A stretch of DNA of 11,052 bases, taken from NCBI GenBank assembly GCA_017161665.1, contig JADFCT010000087.1:1-11052 (forward strand), written 5' to 3'. This DNA is from Candidatus Sumerlaeota bacterium (GTDB lineage Bacteria; Sumerlaeota; Sumerlaeia; JADFCT01). The notes below the pieces were generated by a model. It worked only from the letters and a program-made list of their open reading frames with translations, was not told the DNA's origin and searched no databases. Position 1 is the stretch's first letter. Each line of letters starts with the position of its first letter. Of this stretch, positions 1 to 7,147 are shown piece after piece. The position numbers were made by a program, and so were the translations under genes.

Positions 1-1058
1 TCGAAAAAAACATCAAGCGCGCCGAAGAGATGTACGGCCATAAGATTGACGCCTACCAGGATTTCCGAGAGGTCCTGGAGCGCGACGATATCGACATCAT
101 CCACGTCTGCACGCCGCCCCACTGGCACGGCCTGATTTCGATCGCCGCCGCCCAGGCGGGCAAGGACATCTGGTGCGAGAAGCCCATGACACGGACCATC
201 GGCGAAGGCAAGCGCGTCGTCGAGGCCGTTCAGGCCACGGGCCGCATTTTCCGCATCAACACCTGGTTCCGCTTCGAGGGCGGTTTCTATGGATTCGGGA
301 CGCCGGTGGCGCCGTTGCGCAAGCTCGTCCACAGCGGCCTGCTCGGCTGGCCCCTTCGCGCCACCGTCAATGCCTCCACCGGTTTCGACTGGAAATTCTA
401 TTGGAGTGGCCGGACCGATCTGAAGCCCGAGCCCATTCCTGAAGGCTTCGACTACGACATGTGGCTGGGGCCGGCGCCCTATAAGCCGTTCCATGCCCAT
501 CGCACCCACGGCACGTTCCGTGGCTACTGGGATTATGACGGCGGCGGCCTGGGCGACATGGGCCAGCACTACCTCGATCCCGTCCAGATGCTCATGGGCA
601 AGGACGAGACCAGCCCGACGGAAATCAACATCGATTGTCCGCCGCAGCATCCGGACGCCGTCAGTTCCTGGCGGCGGATCGAGATGAAATACGCCGACGG
701 ATCGCTGTTGATTCTGGACGGTGAAAACAAGGACAAGGACGCGCCCTTCCTCGAAGGACCGAATGGCAAGGTCTGGCCGGGGATGCGCTCGGATATTCCG
801 AACCTGATGGAAAAACTGGCCCAGATGCCCGATCCCGAACCGCAGGAGACGGATTTCCTCGACTGCGTACGCACGCGCAGGACCTTTTCCCTGAACGAGG
901 CCAATGGACATCGATCCTGTACGATCATCAACCTGGGCAAGATCGCCCTGCGGCTGGGGCGCGGATTCAAATTCGATCCCGTGGCGCAACAGGGCGTGGA
1001 CGACGAAGCCGTCGATCGTCTGATCGATCAACCCATGCGGGCGCCGTGGCGCTACTAA
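1..1058 (+). CDS. Gfo/Idh/MocA-family NAD(P)-dependent oxidoreductase, 5' end missing
   Basis: Partial gene. The frame is open to the left edge (first whole codon at position 3), so the ATG at 30 is internal and the start and nucleotide-binding glycine motif lie outside the window. What is visible is the end of the Rossmann domain, with the run CTPPHWH and the EKP motif (codons 177-185, containing the usual catalytic lysine). The substrate-side domain follows, with WLGPAP and a GGGLGDMGQH stretch whose DxGxxH-like aspartate (555) and histidine (567) match the family's active-site region. The WLGPAP and C-terminal APWRY features resemble the large bacterial subgroup with the GFO_IDH_MocA_C2 C-terminal domain. 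These enzymes oxidise or reduce sugar and cyclitol hydroxyls; the substrate cannot be told here. The stop overlaps the ribosome-binding site of the next gene, so the two are almost certainly cotranscribed. Family assignment is secure; export cannot be judged without the N-terminus. Confidence 0.93.
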   Translation, partial: EKNIKRAEEMYGHKIDAYQDFREVLERDDIDIIHVCTPPHWHGLISIAAAQAGKDIWCEKPMTRTIGEGKRVVEAVQATGRIFRINTWFRFEGGFYGFGTPVAPLRKLVHSGLLGWPLRATVNASTGFDWKFYWSGRTDLKPEPIPEGFDYDMWLGPAPYKPFHAHRTHGTFRGYWDYDGGGLGDMGQHYLDPVQMLMGKDETSPTEINIDCPPQHPDAVSSWRRIEMKYADGSLLILDGENKDKDAPFLEGPNGKVWPGMRSDIPNLMEKLAQMPDPEPQETDFLDCVRTRRTFSLNEANGHRSCTIINLGKIALRLGRGFKFDPVAQQGVDDEAVDRLIDQPMRAPWRY

Positions 1059-1062
1059 GGAG
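1057..1062 (+). promoter_or_regulatory. Shine-Dalgarno site AAGGAG for the HEAT/DUF1080 gene
   Basis: AAGGAG begins inside the TAA stop of the upstream oxidoreductase gene (TAAGGAG) and sits 8 bases before the ATG at 1071. A second ATG follows at once (1074) at 11-base spacing, so the first is preferred. Stop and ribosome-binding site sharing bases indicates a tight operon with translation passing from one gene to the next. Confidence 0.85.
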
Positions 1063-1070
1063 CGAAAGCA

Positions 1071-4000
1071 ATGATGAAAGCACGTAAACTGATACTGATG
1101 GGATGGATCCTGGGCCTGGCGGCCTTTTCCGTCATGTGCGCGCAGGAAGGCGTCGCCGTCCGGCGCAGCGCCCCTCTGACGCCGCCGGTGGCTGTCAAAG
1201 CCATGGACGTATCCCTTGAGGACATTCTGGGCAAAATGCCGCCCGACACCATTCCGGCGGGCAACGAGATCGCTGCCTCGCTCATCGCCATCGGGCCCGA
1301 AGGCCTTGGCCAATTGTGCGATCAGATCGTTCCGCCCGGAACCGGCGACGACACAAAGGCCCGGTGGGCCGTGACGATTCTGAACAAATTCGCGATTTCC
1401 TATGCCGCTGAAAGCGACCGCCTCATGGTCGCCCAGGCCATGATTGCCGCGTTGGACAAGGCGGAGGACGACGAGGTCAAAGCCTTCCTGATTCGTCAAC
1501 TCCAGGTGGTGGGGCGTGAGGAAGCGGTCCTGGCTCTGGCGCCCTACCTGACCAATGAGCGCCTCAATGAGCCGGCGGTTCAGGCCTTGCTGGCCATTGG
1601 CGGACCGGAAGCGAACAGCGCCCTCCTGGCCGGATTACAAACAGCGCCCGAGGCGCGGGCGGTGACCATGACGCAGGCCATGGGGCGCAACAAGATCACG
1701 GGCGCCGTCCAGACGCTCAAGGAACGCGCCGGCGCGAAGGATCGTGAAATCCGTCTGGCCGCCCTGTGGTCACTGGGACAGATCGGCGCCAAGGGATGCG
1801 ACGATCTGTTCGCCAAAGGCGTCAAGACCAAGTCACTCTATGAACAGAACCGCATCTATGGCTACTGGGTGGACTATGCGCGGAATCTGACCGCCAATGG
1901 CGACGACAAGGCCGCCGCGGCCGTAATCGATGACCTGATGGACGCTGATCGTCCGGTCCATGTCCGCACGGCGGCCTTGAGCCTGCTGGGTGCGGATTGT
2001 CCCCAGGACGCTGTCTCTCCGGATCCAACGGGCAAACGCACTCGCGCGATCGAAGCCCTGACAGAGGCGCTGAAAGACGACAGCAAGGCCCACCGCTGCG
2101 CGGCCCTGAAATTCATCCTGTCTCTCAACGCCGCCCAGGCGCTGGTGGAGGAACTGGCTGAGGCCAAACCCGAGGTTCAGGCGGAAATTCTGGAGGCGCT
2201 GGCCGATTCGGAACAGACAGATCTGTATTCGGCGACGGCGCCGTATCTGCAATCGGAGGATCAGGCTGTGCGCCTGGCGGCGGTGGAAGCGGCAGCCACG
2301 TTGGGTGGCCAGGGGGCGGCTGAAGATCTCGTGACGCTTCTGAGCCAGGGAACCGCCGAAGACCGTCAGGCGGTCAAGGGCGCCTTCCTGCGCATCGACC
2401 TGCGCGACGTGGAGCCCATGCCGGAAGAGGTGTATAACGAATTGCCCGCCGAGGCCCGGGTGGTGTGTTTTGAAGTCGTCGGAGAACGTCGGCTGAAACA
2501 GATGCTTCCGATTTGCCTCATGGGCGCGAAAGACGAAAACGCCGCCGTGCGCACAGCCGCTTTCGCGGCCATGGCGACGGTGGCCGGCCCAGAAAACACC
2601 GGCGCCATGGTTGAGATGTTGACGGGCGCCCCGTCCGACCGTGAAGTCCGCGCCTTGCAGGGATCACTGGCCGCGGTACTGGGCCGGAGTGACGACGCGA
2701 CCCTCGCCGAGGTGATTCTGGCGTTCAACAAACTGAATGACACGGGCAAAAGCAGACTGATGGACGTGTTACGGCGCAACGGCAAACCGGCCGGGGCCCA
2801 GGCGATCTGGGCGGTCTATCGCAATTCGAAAAACGAGGATTTGAAGACCGACGCCATCCGCGCCCTGAGCAGTTGGCCCGAACCGTCTCCGATCATGGTC
2901 GCGGGATTGACGAATGTTGCGGCTCAGGACAGTCAGAAAACCCGCCATGTCCTGGCCCATCGCGGCGCGGTGGCGATGTTGAGCCATGATGCCGTGGGCG
3001 ACGACGACCGGCTGAAACTGACGCCGGCCCTCTATGCCGCGGCGACAAGTGATGAAGAAAAACAGGCGGCTCTGGAGGTTCTGAAAAAGGTCAACGATCA
3101 AACCGCGGCCGAAGCGGCGCGCCAGGCCATCACAGCCCCCAAGCCCACGCCGACGCCTGAGGCGCCCAAGGTCAACTATCCCCCCCCCGAAGCCACGCCC
3201 GACGCCGACGGATTCCGCTCTCTCTTCAATGGCAAGGACCTGACGGGATGGATCGGCAACACGACGGGCTATGTAGCCGAAAACGGGATGATCGCCGTGA
3301 AGCCGAAACTCGGCGGCGGCAATCTGTATACGGACAAACAGTACAGCGATTTCCACATGAAGTTTGAGTTCATGCTCACGCCCGGCGCCAACAACGGTCT
3401 GGGCATTCGGACTCCGGTGGCGGGTGACTCGGCGTATGTGGGCATGGAACTGCAAATCCTGGACAACGAATCGCCCAAATACGCCAAACTGGATCCCCGC
3501 CAGTACCATGGCTCGGTCTATGGCGTCGCAGCGGCCAAACGAGGCTTCCAGAAGCCGGCCGGCGAATGGAACGCTCAGGAAGTCATCGCCCTGGGGCCCC
3601 AGATCACGGTCATTCTCAATGGCGAGACCATTGTGGATTGCAATCTCGAAGAAGCCAAGGCCAAGGGCGAGTTTATGAACAACAGCGCCCATCCCGGGCT
3701 GGACAATTCCATCGGTCACATCGGCTTTTTGGGGCACGGGGACGAACTGTTCTTCCGCAATCTGAAGATCAAGGAACTCGATCGCGGGGACAATACGCCG
3801 CCCATGGCATTCGAGGCCCTGTTCAATGGCCAGGATTTGACGGGGTGGAAGGGGCTTCTGGCGGGACCGAATGACAACCCCATCCAGCGCGCCGCTCTGA
3901 GCGCGGAGGCCCGCGCCGAAGCGCAAAAAGAAGCGGATGAAAACATGCGCGCCCACTGGAGCGTCCAGGATGGCGCCCTGGAGTTCGACGGGAAGGGACG

Positions 4001-4415
4001 CAGCCTCGTCACCGCGCGCGATGACTATGGGGACTTTGAGATTTGGGTGGATTGGAAAATCAAGGAGAAAGGGGACTCGGGCCTGTACCTGCGCGGCGCC
4101 CCCCAGGTCCAGATCTGGGATCCCGCCCAGCGGCCCGTTGGCTCGGGTGGCCTCTTTAACAATCAGAAAAATCCCAGCAGCCCGTCACGCTGCGCCGACA
4201 ATCCCATCGGCGACTGGAACACATTCTTCATCAAGATGGTGGGCGAGCGTGTGACGGTTGTTCTCAACGGCTGGCTGGTCGTGGACAATGTGATCATGGA
4301 AAACTATTGGGATCGCTCTCAACCGATTTTCCCGACCGGGCCGATCGAATTGCAGAACCACGGCAACAATCTGTACTTCAAAAACATTTACCTGCGCGAA
4401 TTGCCGCGCCAGTAA
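1071..4415 (+). CDS. Exported HEAT-repeat protein with two C-terminal DUF1080 (3-keto-disaccharide hydrolase-like) domains
   Basis: 1114 residues. Residues 1-24 form a signal peptide (KARK, then a hydrophobic core ending near Cys23-Ala24); the residues before Cys23 (SVM) make a poor lipobox, so a secreted or periplasmic protein is likelier than a lipoprotein. Residues about 30-688 are alpha-helical HEAT-like repeats, clear at 224-240 (DREIRLAALWSLG), 396-413 and 489-506. A Pro/Thr/Lys linker (about 689-711) leads to DUF1080 domain A (714-904; FNGKDLTGW start, NNGLGIR at 774-780, ELQILD at 793-798) and domain B (914-1111; FNGQDLTGW start, GDSGLYLRG at 1001-1009, QVQIWD at 1012-1017). DUF1080 domains have a lectin-like jelly-roll fold, and members are reported to cleave 3-keto-glycosides. 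With the upstream oxidoreductase this suggests extracytoplasmic glycan processing. HEAT repeats probably serve as a scaffold. Substrate is unknown; domain calls are secure and function is inferred. Confidence 0.9.
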   Translation: MMKARKLILMGWILGLAAFSVMCAQEGVAVRRSAPLTPPVAVKAMDVSLEDILGKMPPDTIPAGNEIAASLIAIGPEGLGQLCDQIVPPGTGDDTKARWAVTILNKFAISYAAESDRLMVAQAMIAALDKAEDDEVKAFLIRQLQVVGREEAVLALAPYLTNERLNEPAVQALLAIGGPEANSALLAGLQTAPEARAVTMTQAMGRNKITGAVQTLKERAGAKDREIRLAALWSLGQIGAKGCDDLFAKGVKTKSLYEQNRIYGYWVDYARNLTANGDDKAAAAVIDDLMDADRPVHVRTAALSLLGADCPQDAVSPDPTGKRTRAIEALTEALKDDSKAHRCAALKFILSLNAAQALVEELAEAKPEVQAEILEALADSEQTDLYSATAPYLQSEDQAVRLAAVEAAATLGGQGAAEDLVTLLSQGTAEDRQAVKGAFLRIDLRDVEPMPEEVYNELPAEARVVCFEVVGERRLKQMLPICLMGAKDENAAVRTAAFAAMATVAGPENTGAMVEMLTGAPSDREVRALQGSLAAVLGRSDDATLAEVILAFNKLNDTGKSRLMDVLRRNGKPAGAQAIWAVYRNSKNEDLKTDAIRALSSWPEPSPIMVAGLTNVAAQDSQKTRHVLAHRGAVAMLSHDAVGDDDRLKLTPALYAAATSDEEKQAALEVLKKVNDQTAAEAARQAITAPKPTPTPEAPKVNYPPPEATPDADGFRSLFNGKDLTGWIGNTTGYVAENGMIAVKPKLGGGNLYTDKQYSDFHMKFEFMLTPGANNGLGIRTPVAGDSAYVGMELQILDNESPKYAKLDPRQYHGSVYGVAAAKRGFQKPAGEWNAQEVIALGPQITVILNGETIVDCNLEEAKAKGEFMNNSAHPGLDNSIGHIGFLGHGDELFFRNLKIKELDRGDNTPPMAFEALFNGQDLTGWKGLLAGPNDNPIQRAALSAEARAEAQKEADENMRAHWSVQDGALEFDGKGRSLVTARDDYGDFEIWVDWKIKEKGDSGLYLRGAPQVQIWDPAQRPVGSGGLFNNQKNPSSPSRCADNPIGDWNTFFIKMVGERVTVVLNGWLVVDNVIMENYWDRSQPIFPTGPIELQNHGNNLYFKNIYLRELPRQ

Positions 4416-4451
4416 ACGACACGACACGAAAACGAAGAACGGATTAAAGCG

Positions 4452-4487
4452 AGCGCCGGAGGGGAAATATCCCCTTCGGCGCTTTTT
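4452..4487 (+). terminator. Rho-independent terminator closing the oxidoreductase-HEAT/DUF1080 unit
   Basis: Thirty-six bases after the stop at 4415, arms 4452-4464 and 4471-4483 (core GCGCCGGAGGGG / CCCCTTCGGCGC) pair over 13 bp with a single G-U pair. The loop is AAATAT, and the 3' arm runs into five T residues (4483-4487). The T-tract lies on the plus-strand side only, so it terminates rightward transcription and is not an evident terminator for the leftward DUF2079 gene. Confidence 0.92.
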
Positions 4488-4535
4488 ATCGCGCAGGCGT
4501 CTCCCCCATGGAATCGACCCGGGCTGGGCTGGGGG

Positions 4536-4547
4536 GACGGCGCCGTC
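4536..4547. repeat. 12-bp perfect palindrome centred on GGCGCC
   Basis: GACGGCGCCGTC is its own reverse complement. A related 10-bp palindrome, GCGGCGCCGC, lies at 4714-4723 in the same region. In GC-rich DNA such sites can arise by chance; they are listed because they fall within a dense cluster of other symmetric elements. Confidence 0.5.
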
Positions 4548-4607
4548 ACGCTTTTTGCGCGCTGCGCGGCAAAAACCGCGCCGGCGCCTCAATTGCCCAC
4601 GCTCGAA

Positions 4608-4670
4608 CCCAGGGCTCCGCTCCCTATCGGTCGCTTCACCCTGGGCTATTATGTGCCACCCCTATCGGGG
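4608..4670. repeat. CCCAGGG/CCCTGGG inverted repeat with adjacent CCCC/GGGG hairpin
   Basis: CCCAGGG (4608-4614) pairs with CCCTGGG (4639-4645) across 24 bases. Just beyond, CCCC (4659-4662) and GGGG (4667-4670) form a small hairpin. The 9-mer CCCTATCGG occurs twice, at 4622-4630 in the first loop and at 4660-4668 overlapping the second hairpin, so the two parts share sequence. From memory, similar CCCAGGG...CCCTGGG blocks recur between genes in Planctomycetes and relatives; this was not checked. Confidence 0.6.
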
Positions 4671-4733
4671 CTTTGCTGATGTTTGGTTCCTTGGATGCGG
4701 GCCTTGTAGGGTAGCGGCGCCGCGCCCCACAGT

Positions 4734-4765
4734 TCTTTGCGTCTTCGCGCCTTGGCGCCTTGGCG
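4734..4765. repeat. Four tandem 8-bp units, consensus YCTTNGCG (block 1)
   Basis: On the plus strand the units are TCTTTGCG, TCTTCGCG, CCTTGGCG and CCTTGGCG in exact 8-base phase. Because 8 is not a multiple of 3, the array cannot encode a simple peptide repeat, and any frame read through it is an artefact. Read on the minus strand it becomes CGCCAAGG-type units. Confidence 0.85.
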
Positions 4766-4799
4766 TTTGAAAAAGCAGCCATCGCGCCGCCTCCGGCTT

Positions 4800-4823
4800 G
4801 TTTTGCGCCTTCTCGCCTTGGCG
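4800..4823. repeat. Three tandem 8-bp units of the same family (block 2)
   Basis: GTTTTGCG, CCTTCTCG and CCTTGGCG follow in 8-base phase, 34 bases after block 1 and in the same orientation. The last unit is identical to the last two of block 1. The two blocks probably belong to one degenerate element, with the spacer 4766-4799 between them. Confidence 0.7.
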
Positions 4824-4975
4824 ATCAGCACAACCATCTTCCTTTCCTTCTATTCTTCATGGTTCAAAAAAAAAAGATTCCACCGTGTCCGGACGCCATT
4901 TTCATCATTTGTTGTGAGCGCCATAGGCCGCTCATGGCCAACTCTCTTGATAATTTGAATCTGGCTTGGATGTGG

Positions 4976-4994
4976 CATGGGCATCTTGCCCATG
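4976..4994. repeat. Perfect 8-bp hairpin CATGGGCA-TCT-TGCCCATG
   Basis: Arms 4976-4983 and 4987-4994 are fully complementary around a 3-base loop. No T-tract follows on either strand, so it is not an intrinsic terminator. From memory, similar GGGCATCTTGCCC hairpins are common intergenic elements in some environmental genomes; this was not verified. Confidence 0.65.
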
Positions 4995-5054
4995 GATTTG
5001 CTCCGGGCAGGCCGCCAGCGCCGACGGCGATCCACCAGCGCATCCGACTTATAT

Positions 5055-5103
5055 CGAAACACGCGAAAACCACGCGATGTCATCGTGGTCTTCACGTGTT
5101 TCG
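5055..5103. repeat. Long imperfect inverted repeat downstream of the DUF2079 gene
   Basis: CGAAACACG (5055-5063) pairs with CGTGTTTCG (5095-5103), GAA with TTC (5065-5067 with 5091-5093), and ACCACG with CGTGGT (5069-5074 with 5084-5089). That gives 18 of 20 positions paired, with two single mismatches and a 9-base loop. It begins 61 bases past the minus-strand stop at 5165 and is the first strong structure there. It lacks a T-tract, so it is not a standard intrinsic terminator; it could protect a transcript 3' end or be an intergenic repeat copy. Confidence 0.75.
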
Positions 5104-5164
5104 CTTTATTGCAGCAGGCGCTTCATTGGATCGGACAGCAGTCCCACTCTTGACTTTGTTGCCA

Positions 5165-7147
5165 TTATTCACTGTGACTGTTGGGGCGATGGGAAAGCAG
5201 TTCTTCATAGAGGGCGTCGTCATCGGGTTGATAACGTCCCTTTTGCAGCAGGACGACCGTGTCCACCCGTTGGACCAGGCCGTATGTCTTCGCTTGGCGC
5301 ATGGATTCCAGGGCCTCCCAATACTCGGGGGCCTTGATTTCTTCCATGATCTTCATGTCCAGCAGGACATAATCCATGGAATCATAATCCTTGGGGAATT
5401 TTCGGATCCATTTGCGGAAGGACAGTTGGTCGCCAATGTAGTTCTGGGCCGCCACCGTCGCGTCCGCGTCCAGGAGGGCGAAGATTTCGCTCCGGATCTG
5501 CTCGCGATAGGGCGACGGTTGGTAACTTTTCGCCCATTTGGCGGGCCGCGTCAGCGGGTATTTGGCATAGGCCAGATGACTCGCCACGGCGCAGACGATC
5601 AGCGCCACGGCCCAGGCCGACCGCCGTGTCCGAGGTGTCGCTTGTCGCTCCCATCGGGCTTCCAGCGTTCGCCAACCTTCGACCAGACCGATGAAAGCCG
5701 GCGCCACAAAGACGAGGCCATAGTGAGTGGACAAGGTCATCTGCCGTTCCCACCCACTGAGAATAGTGGTGACCGTGACGGGGATCAGCAACAGCAAGGT
5801 GGATGGACGCCCCAGGGAGATGAAGGCCAGAGGGAACAGGATTTTAAGCATCGATTCGACGCGATCGGTTTGGAACAGATGATACAGGACCTCATGGGGG
5901 CGGAACAGAAACGCTTGGATGATTCCCGGCACGCCGTCGCCCAGGTGCGCGTAGTTTTGAATGAAGGGTGATTCGCTGACGCCGCCCCATTGGGGCAGGA
6001 TAATGACGATACAGACAAAGGACCAGGCAAAGCCGGCGACCATCGTCGCGAGGCCGGTGCGCCAACGTCGTTCAAACACGGCGATCCAGAATCCGAAGGC
6101 CGTCACCGCCAGGCCGACATCCTCCTTACACCCCAGCAGGGCGATCAGAGCGATCCAGTACGGCACGTATCGTTTTGTAATCAGGAAATACCAGGCGCCC
6201 AGGTAGAAAGGGATTTCCATCATATCCGCATGAAAATCCACCACCCAGCCGCGCTCCAGAGCGGGATAGAGCAAATAGACCAGCAACGCCACAAAGGGGA
6301 ACCAGGCGGCCCGCGTTCGCTCCCGCGCGATCAGGACCAGAAACACCCCACCCAGCAGGACAAAGAACGTTTGGGCCACATACAACACTTCCGCGCCGTT
6401 ATAAACCCAATAGAAGGGCAGCAGCAGGGCTACGGACGGCATCATGTGTTCGGAAAGGAAGCTGTTGCTCGCATACTCGTATATCGTCGTGTGGAAGCCT
6501 TCGCCGTGGGTCAGCCCCCAGAGCATTTGATGGTAGAGGCCGCAATCGTCCATATTCGACTGGAAGGCCCAATAGCGCCAGAAACCCGCCAGCGTCCGAT
6601 CCACGGCCACCAGTCCGGCCAGGATGCTCATCCAAAACACGGGACGCTGATACCAGGCGCGCGGGGCGGTTTCCGCCGCGAATCCCTCGAAACCCACCAT
6701 CATCAGATACGAGGCGATAAAAACAGCGAGTACCGCCGATTCGAAAAAATGCGCGGGCCAGTCGATCAGGGGCTCCCAGGCCAGAGTCGGAAACAACCAC
6801 AACAACCAGAGCCAGTAGAAGGGACGAGCCGCCTGCTGTCGGGCGGCTCGCGGGTCAAAAGGCGTCCCGGCCGGCGTCATGCGTTGGAGGCGCCAGATGC
6901 CCACCCACCAGAGGGCAAAGGCGGCGACCACATAACCGATCACATACTCTAGAAACGACAGCGCCGTCTTACGCTCCAGCATCCCGTCGCGGATCCAGTC
7001 GAACCATTCGTCGTCGTGCTCGCCAATCCATAAAAAAGTGATGCATCCCAGCGCTCCCAAGGCGACAACGAGCCCGGGAGGGATGAAACGCGAAAGGCCG
7101 CCGAACGCTCCATTCGGCGAGGATGACTGTGGGGAAGTGGGGATCAT
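5165..7147 (-). CDS. DUF2079 polytopic membrane protein (possible GT-C-like glycosyltransferase)
   Basis: 660 residues with many hydrophobic segments (for example about 23-43, 62-85, 136-152, 235-250, 256-274, 282-294, 329-339, 365-384, 478-489, 511-523). Recognisable DUF2079 motifs are MDDCGLYHQMLWGL (199-212), a SEH site (232-234), DFHADMMEIP (304-313), CKED (340-343) and the ending ATVAAQNYIGDQLSFRK (563-579), followed by YVLLD in a hydrophilic C-terminal tail. The family's function is unproven. The acidic pair in the first large loop (Asp200-Asp201) and the topology resemble GT-C enzymes that use polyprenyl-phosphate sugars, which is only a suggestion. The start ATG overlaps the prfA stop (ATGA) with no clear Shine-Dalgarno site before it, pointing to translational coupling. 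The family call is confident; the activity is open. Confidence 0.85.
   Translation of the reverse strand: MIPTSPQSSSPNGAFGGLSRFIPPGLVVALGALGCITFLWIGEHDDEWFDWIRDGMLERKTALSFLEYVIGYVVAAFALWWVGIWRLQRMTPAGTPFDPRAARQQAARPFYWLWLLWLFPTLAWEPLIDWPAHFFESAVLAVFIASYLMMVGFEGFAAETAPRAWYQRPVFWMSILAGLVAVDRTLAGFWRYWAFQSNMDDCGLYHQMLWGLTHGEGFHTTIYEYASNSFLSEHMMPSVALLLPFYWVYNGAEVLYVAQTFFVLLGGVFLVLIARERTRAAWFPFVALLVYLLYPALERGWVVDFHADMMEIPFYLGAWYFLITKRYVPYWIALIALLGCKEDVGLAVTAFGFWIAVFERRWRTGLATMVAGFAWSFVCIVIILPQWGGVSESPFIQNYAHLGDGVPGIIQAFLFRPHEVLYHLFQTDRVESMLKILFPLAFISLGRPSTLLLLIPVTVTTILSGWERQMTLSTHYGLVFVAPAFIGLVEGWRTLEARWERQATPRTRRSAWAVALIVCAVASHLAYAKYPLTRPAKWAKSYQPSPYREQIRSEIFALLDADATVAAQNYIGDQLSFRKWIRKFPKDYDSMDYVLLDMKIMEEIKAPEYWEALESMRQAKTYGLVQRVDTVVLLQKGRYQPDDDALYEELLSHRPNSHSE

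Larger units (their letters stand above)
4491..5164. other. Gene-free composite repeat region
   Basis: About 670 bases between the terminator and the stop of the DUF2079 gene. Short frames exist on both strands, but none has a ribosome-binding site, a recognisable domain or sensible composition. The stretch instead carries several unrelated repeated or self-complementary motifs, listed separately. It also has a run of ten A residues (4866-4875) preceded by a pyrimidine-rich tract (about 4837-4860) and an imperfect inverted repeat TGAGCG/CGCTCA (4915-4920 with 4929-4934). No tRNA, other known RNA, transposase or attachment site was recognised. Confidence 0.7.

Noticed and set aside
2769..3956. 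Minus-strand open frame of 395 codons opposite the HEAT/DUF1080 gene
   Set aside because: It lies wholly antisense to a gene with clear domains, matches no family I know, and its residue composition (many Arg, Gly, His) is typical of a GC-rich shadow frame.
4552..4575. TTTTTGC...GCAAAAA inverted repeat as a possible bidirectional terminator
   Set aside because: The T-run is at the 5' side and the A-run at the 3' side of the stem, opposite to an intrinsic terminator, and the GC-rich interior does not pair cleanly.
4734..4823. 8-bp tandem units considered as a CRISPR-like array
   Set aside because: Units are directly adjacent without unique spacers, far shorter than CRISPR repeats, and no cas gene is nearby.
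4508..4837. Several short open frames on both strands in the repeat region
   Set aside because: They read through palindromes and an 8-bp tandem array whose period shifts the frame, so the peptides are artefacts of repeats and not genes.
4760..5971. Plus-strand open frame of 403 codons running from the repeat region into the DUF2079 gene
   Set aside because: It has no ribosome-binding site or domain, crosses unrelated repeats, and most of its length is antisense to the DUF2079 gene.
5990..6952. Plus-strand open frame of 320 codons
   Set aside because: Entirely antisense to the DUF2079 gene; low-complexity, rich in His, Gln, Gly and Arg, with no recognisable domain.
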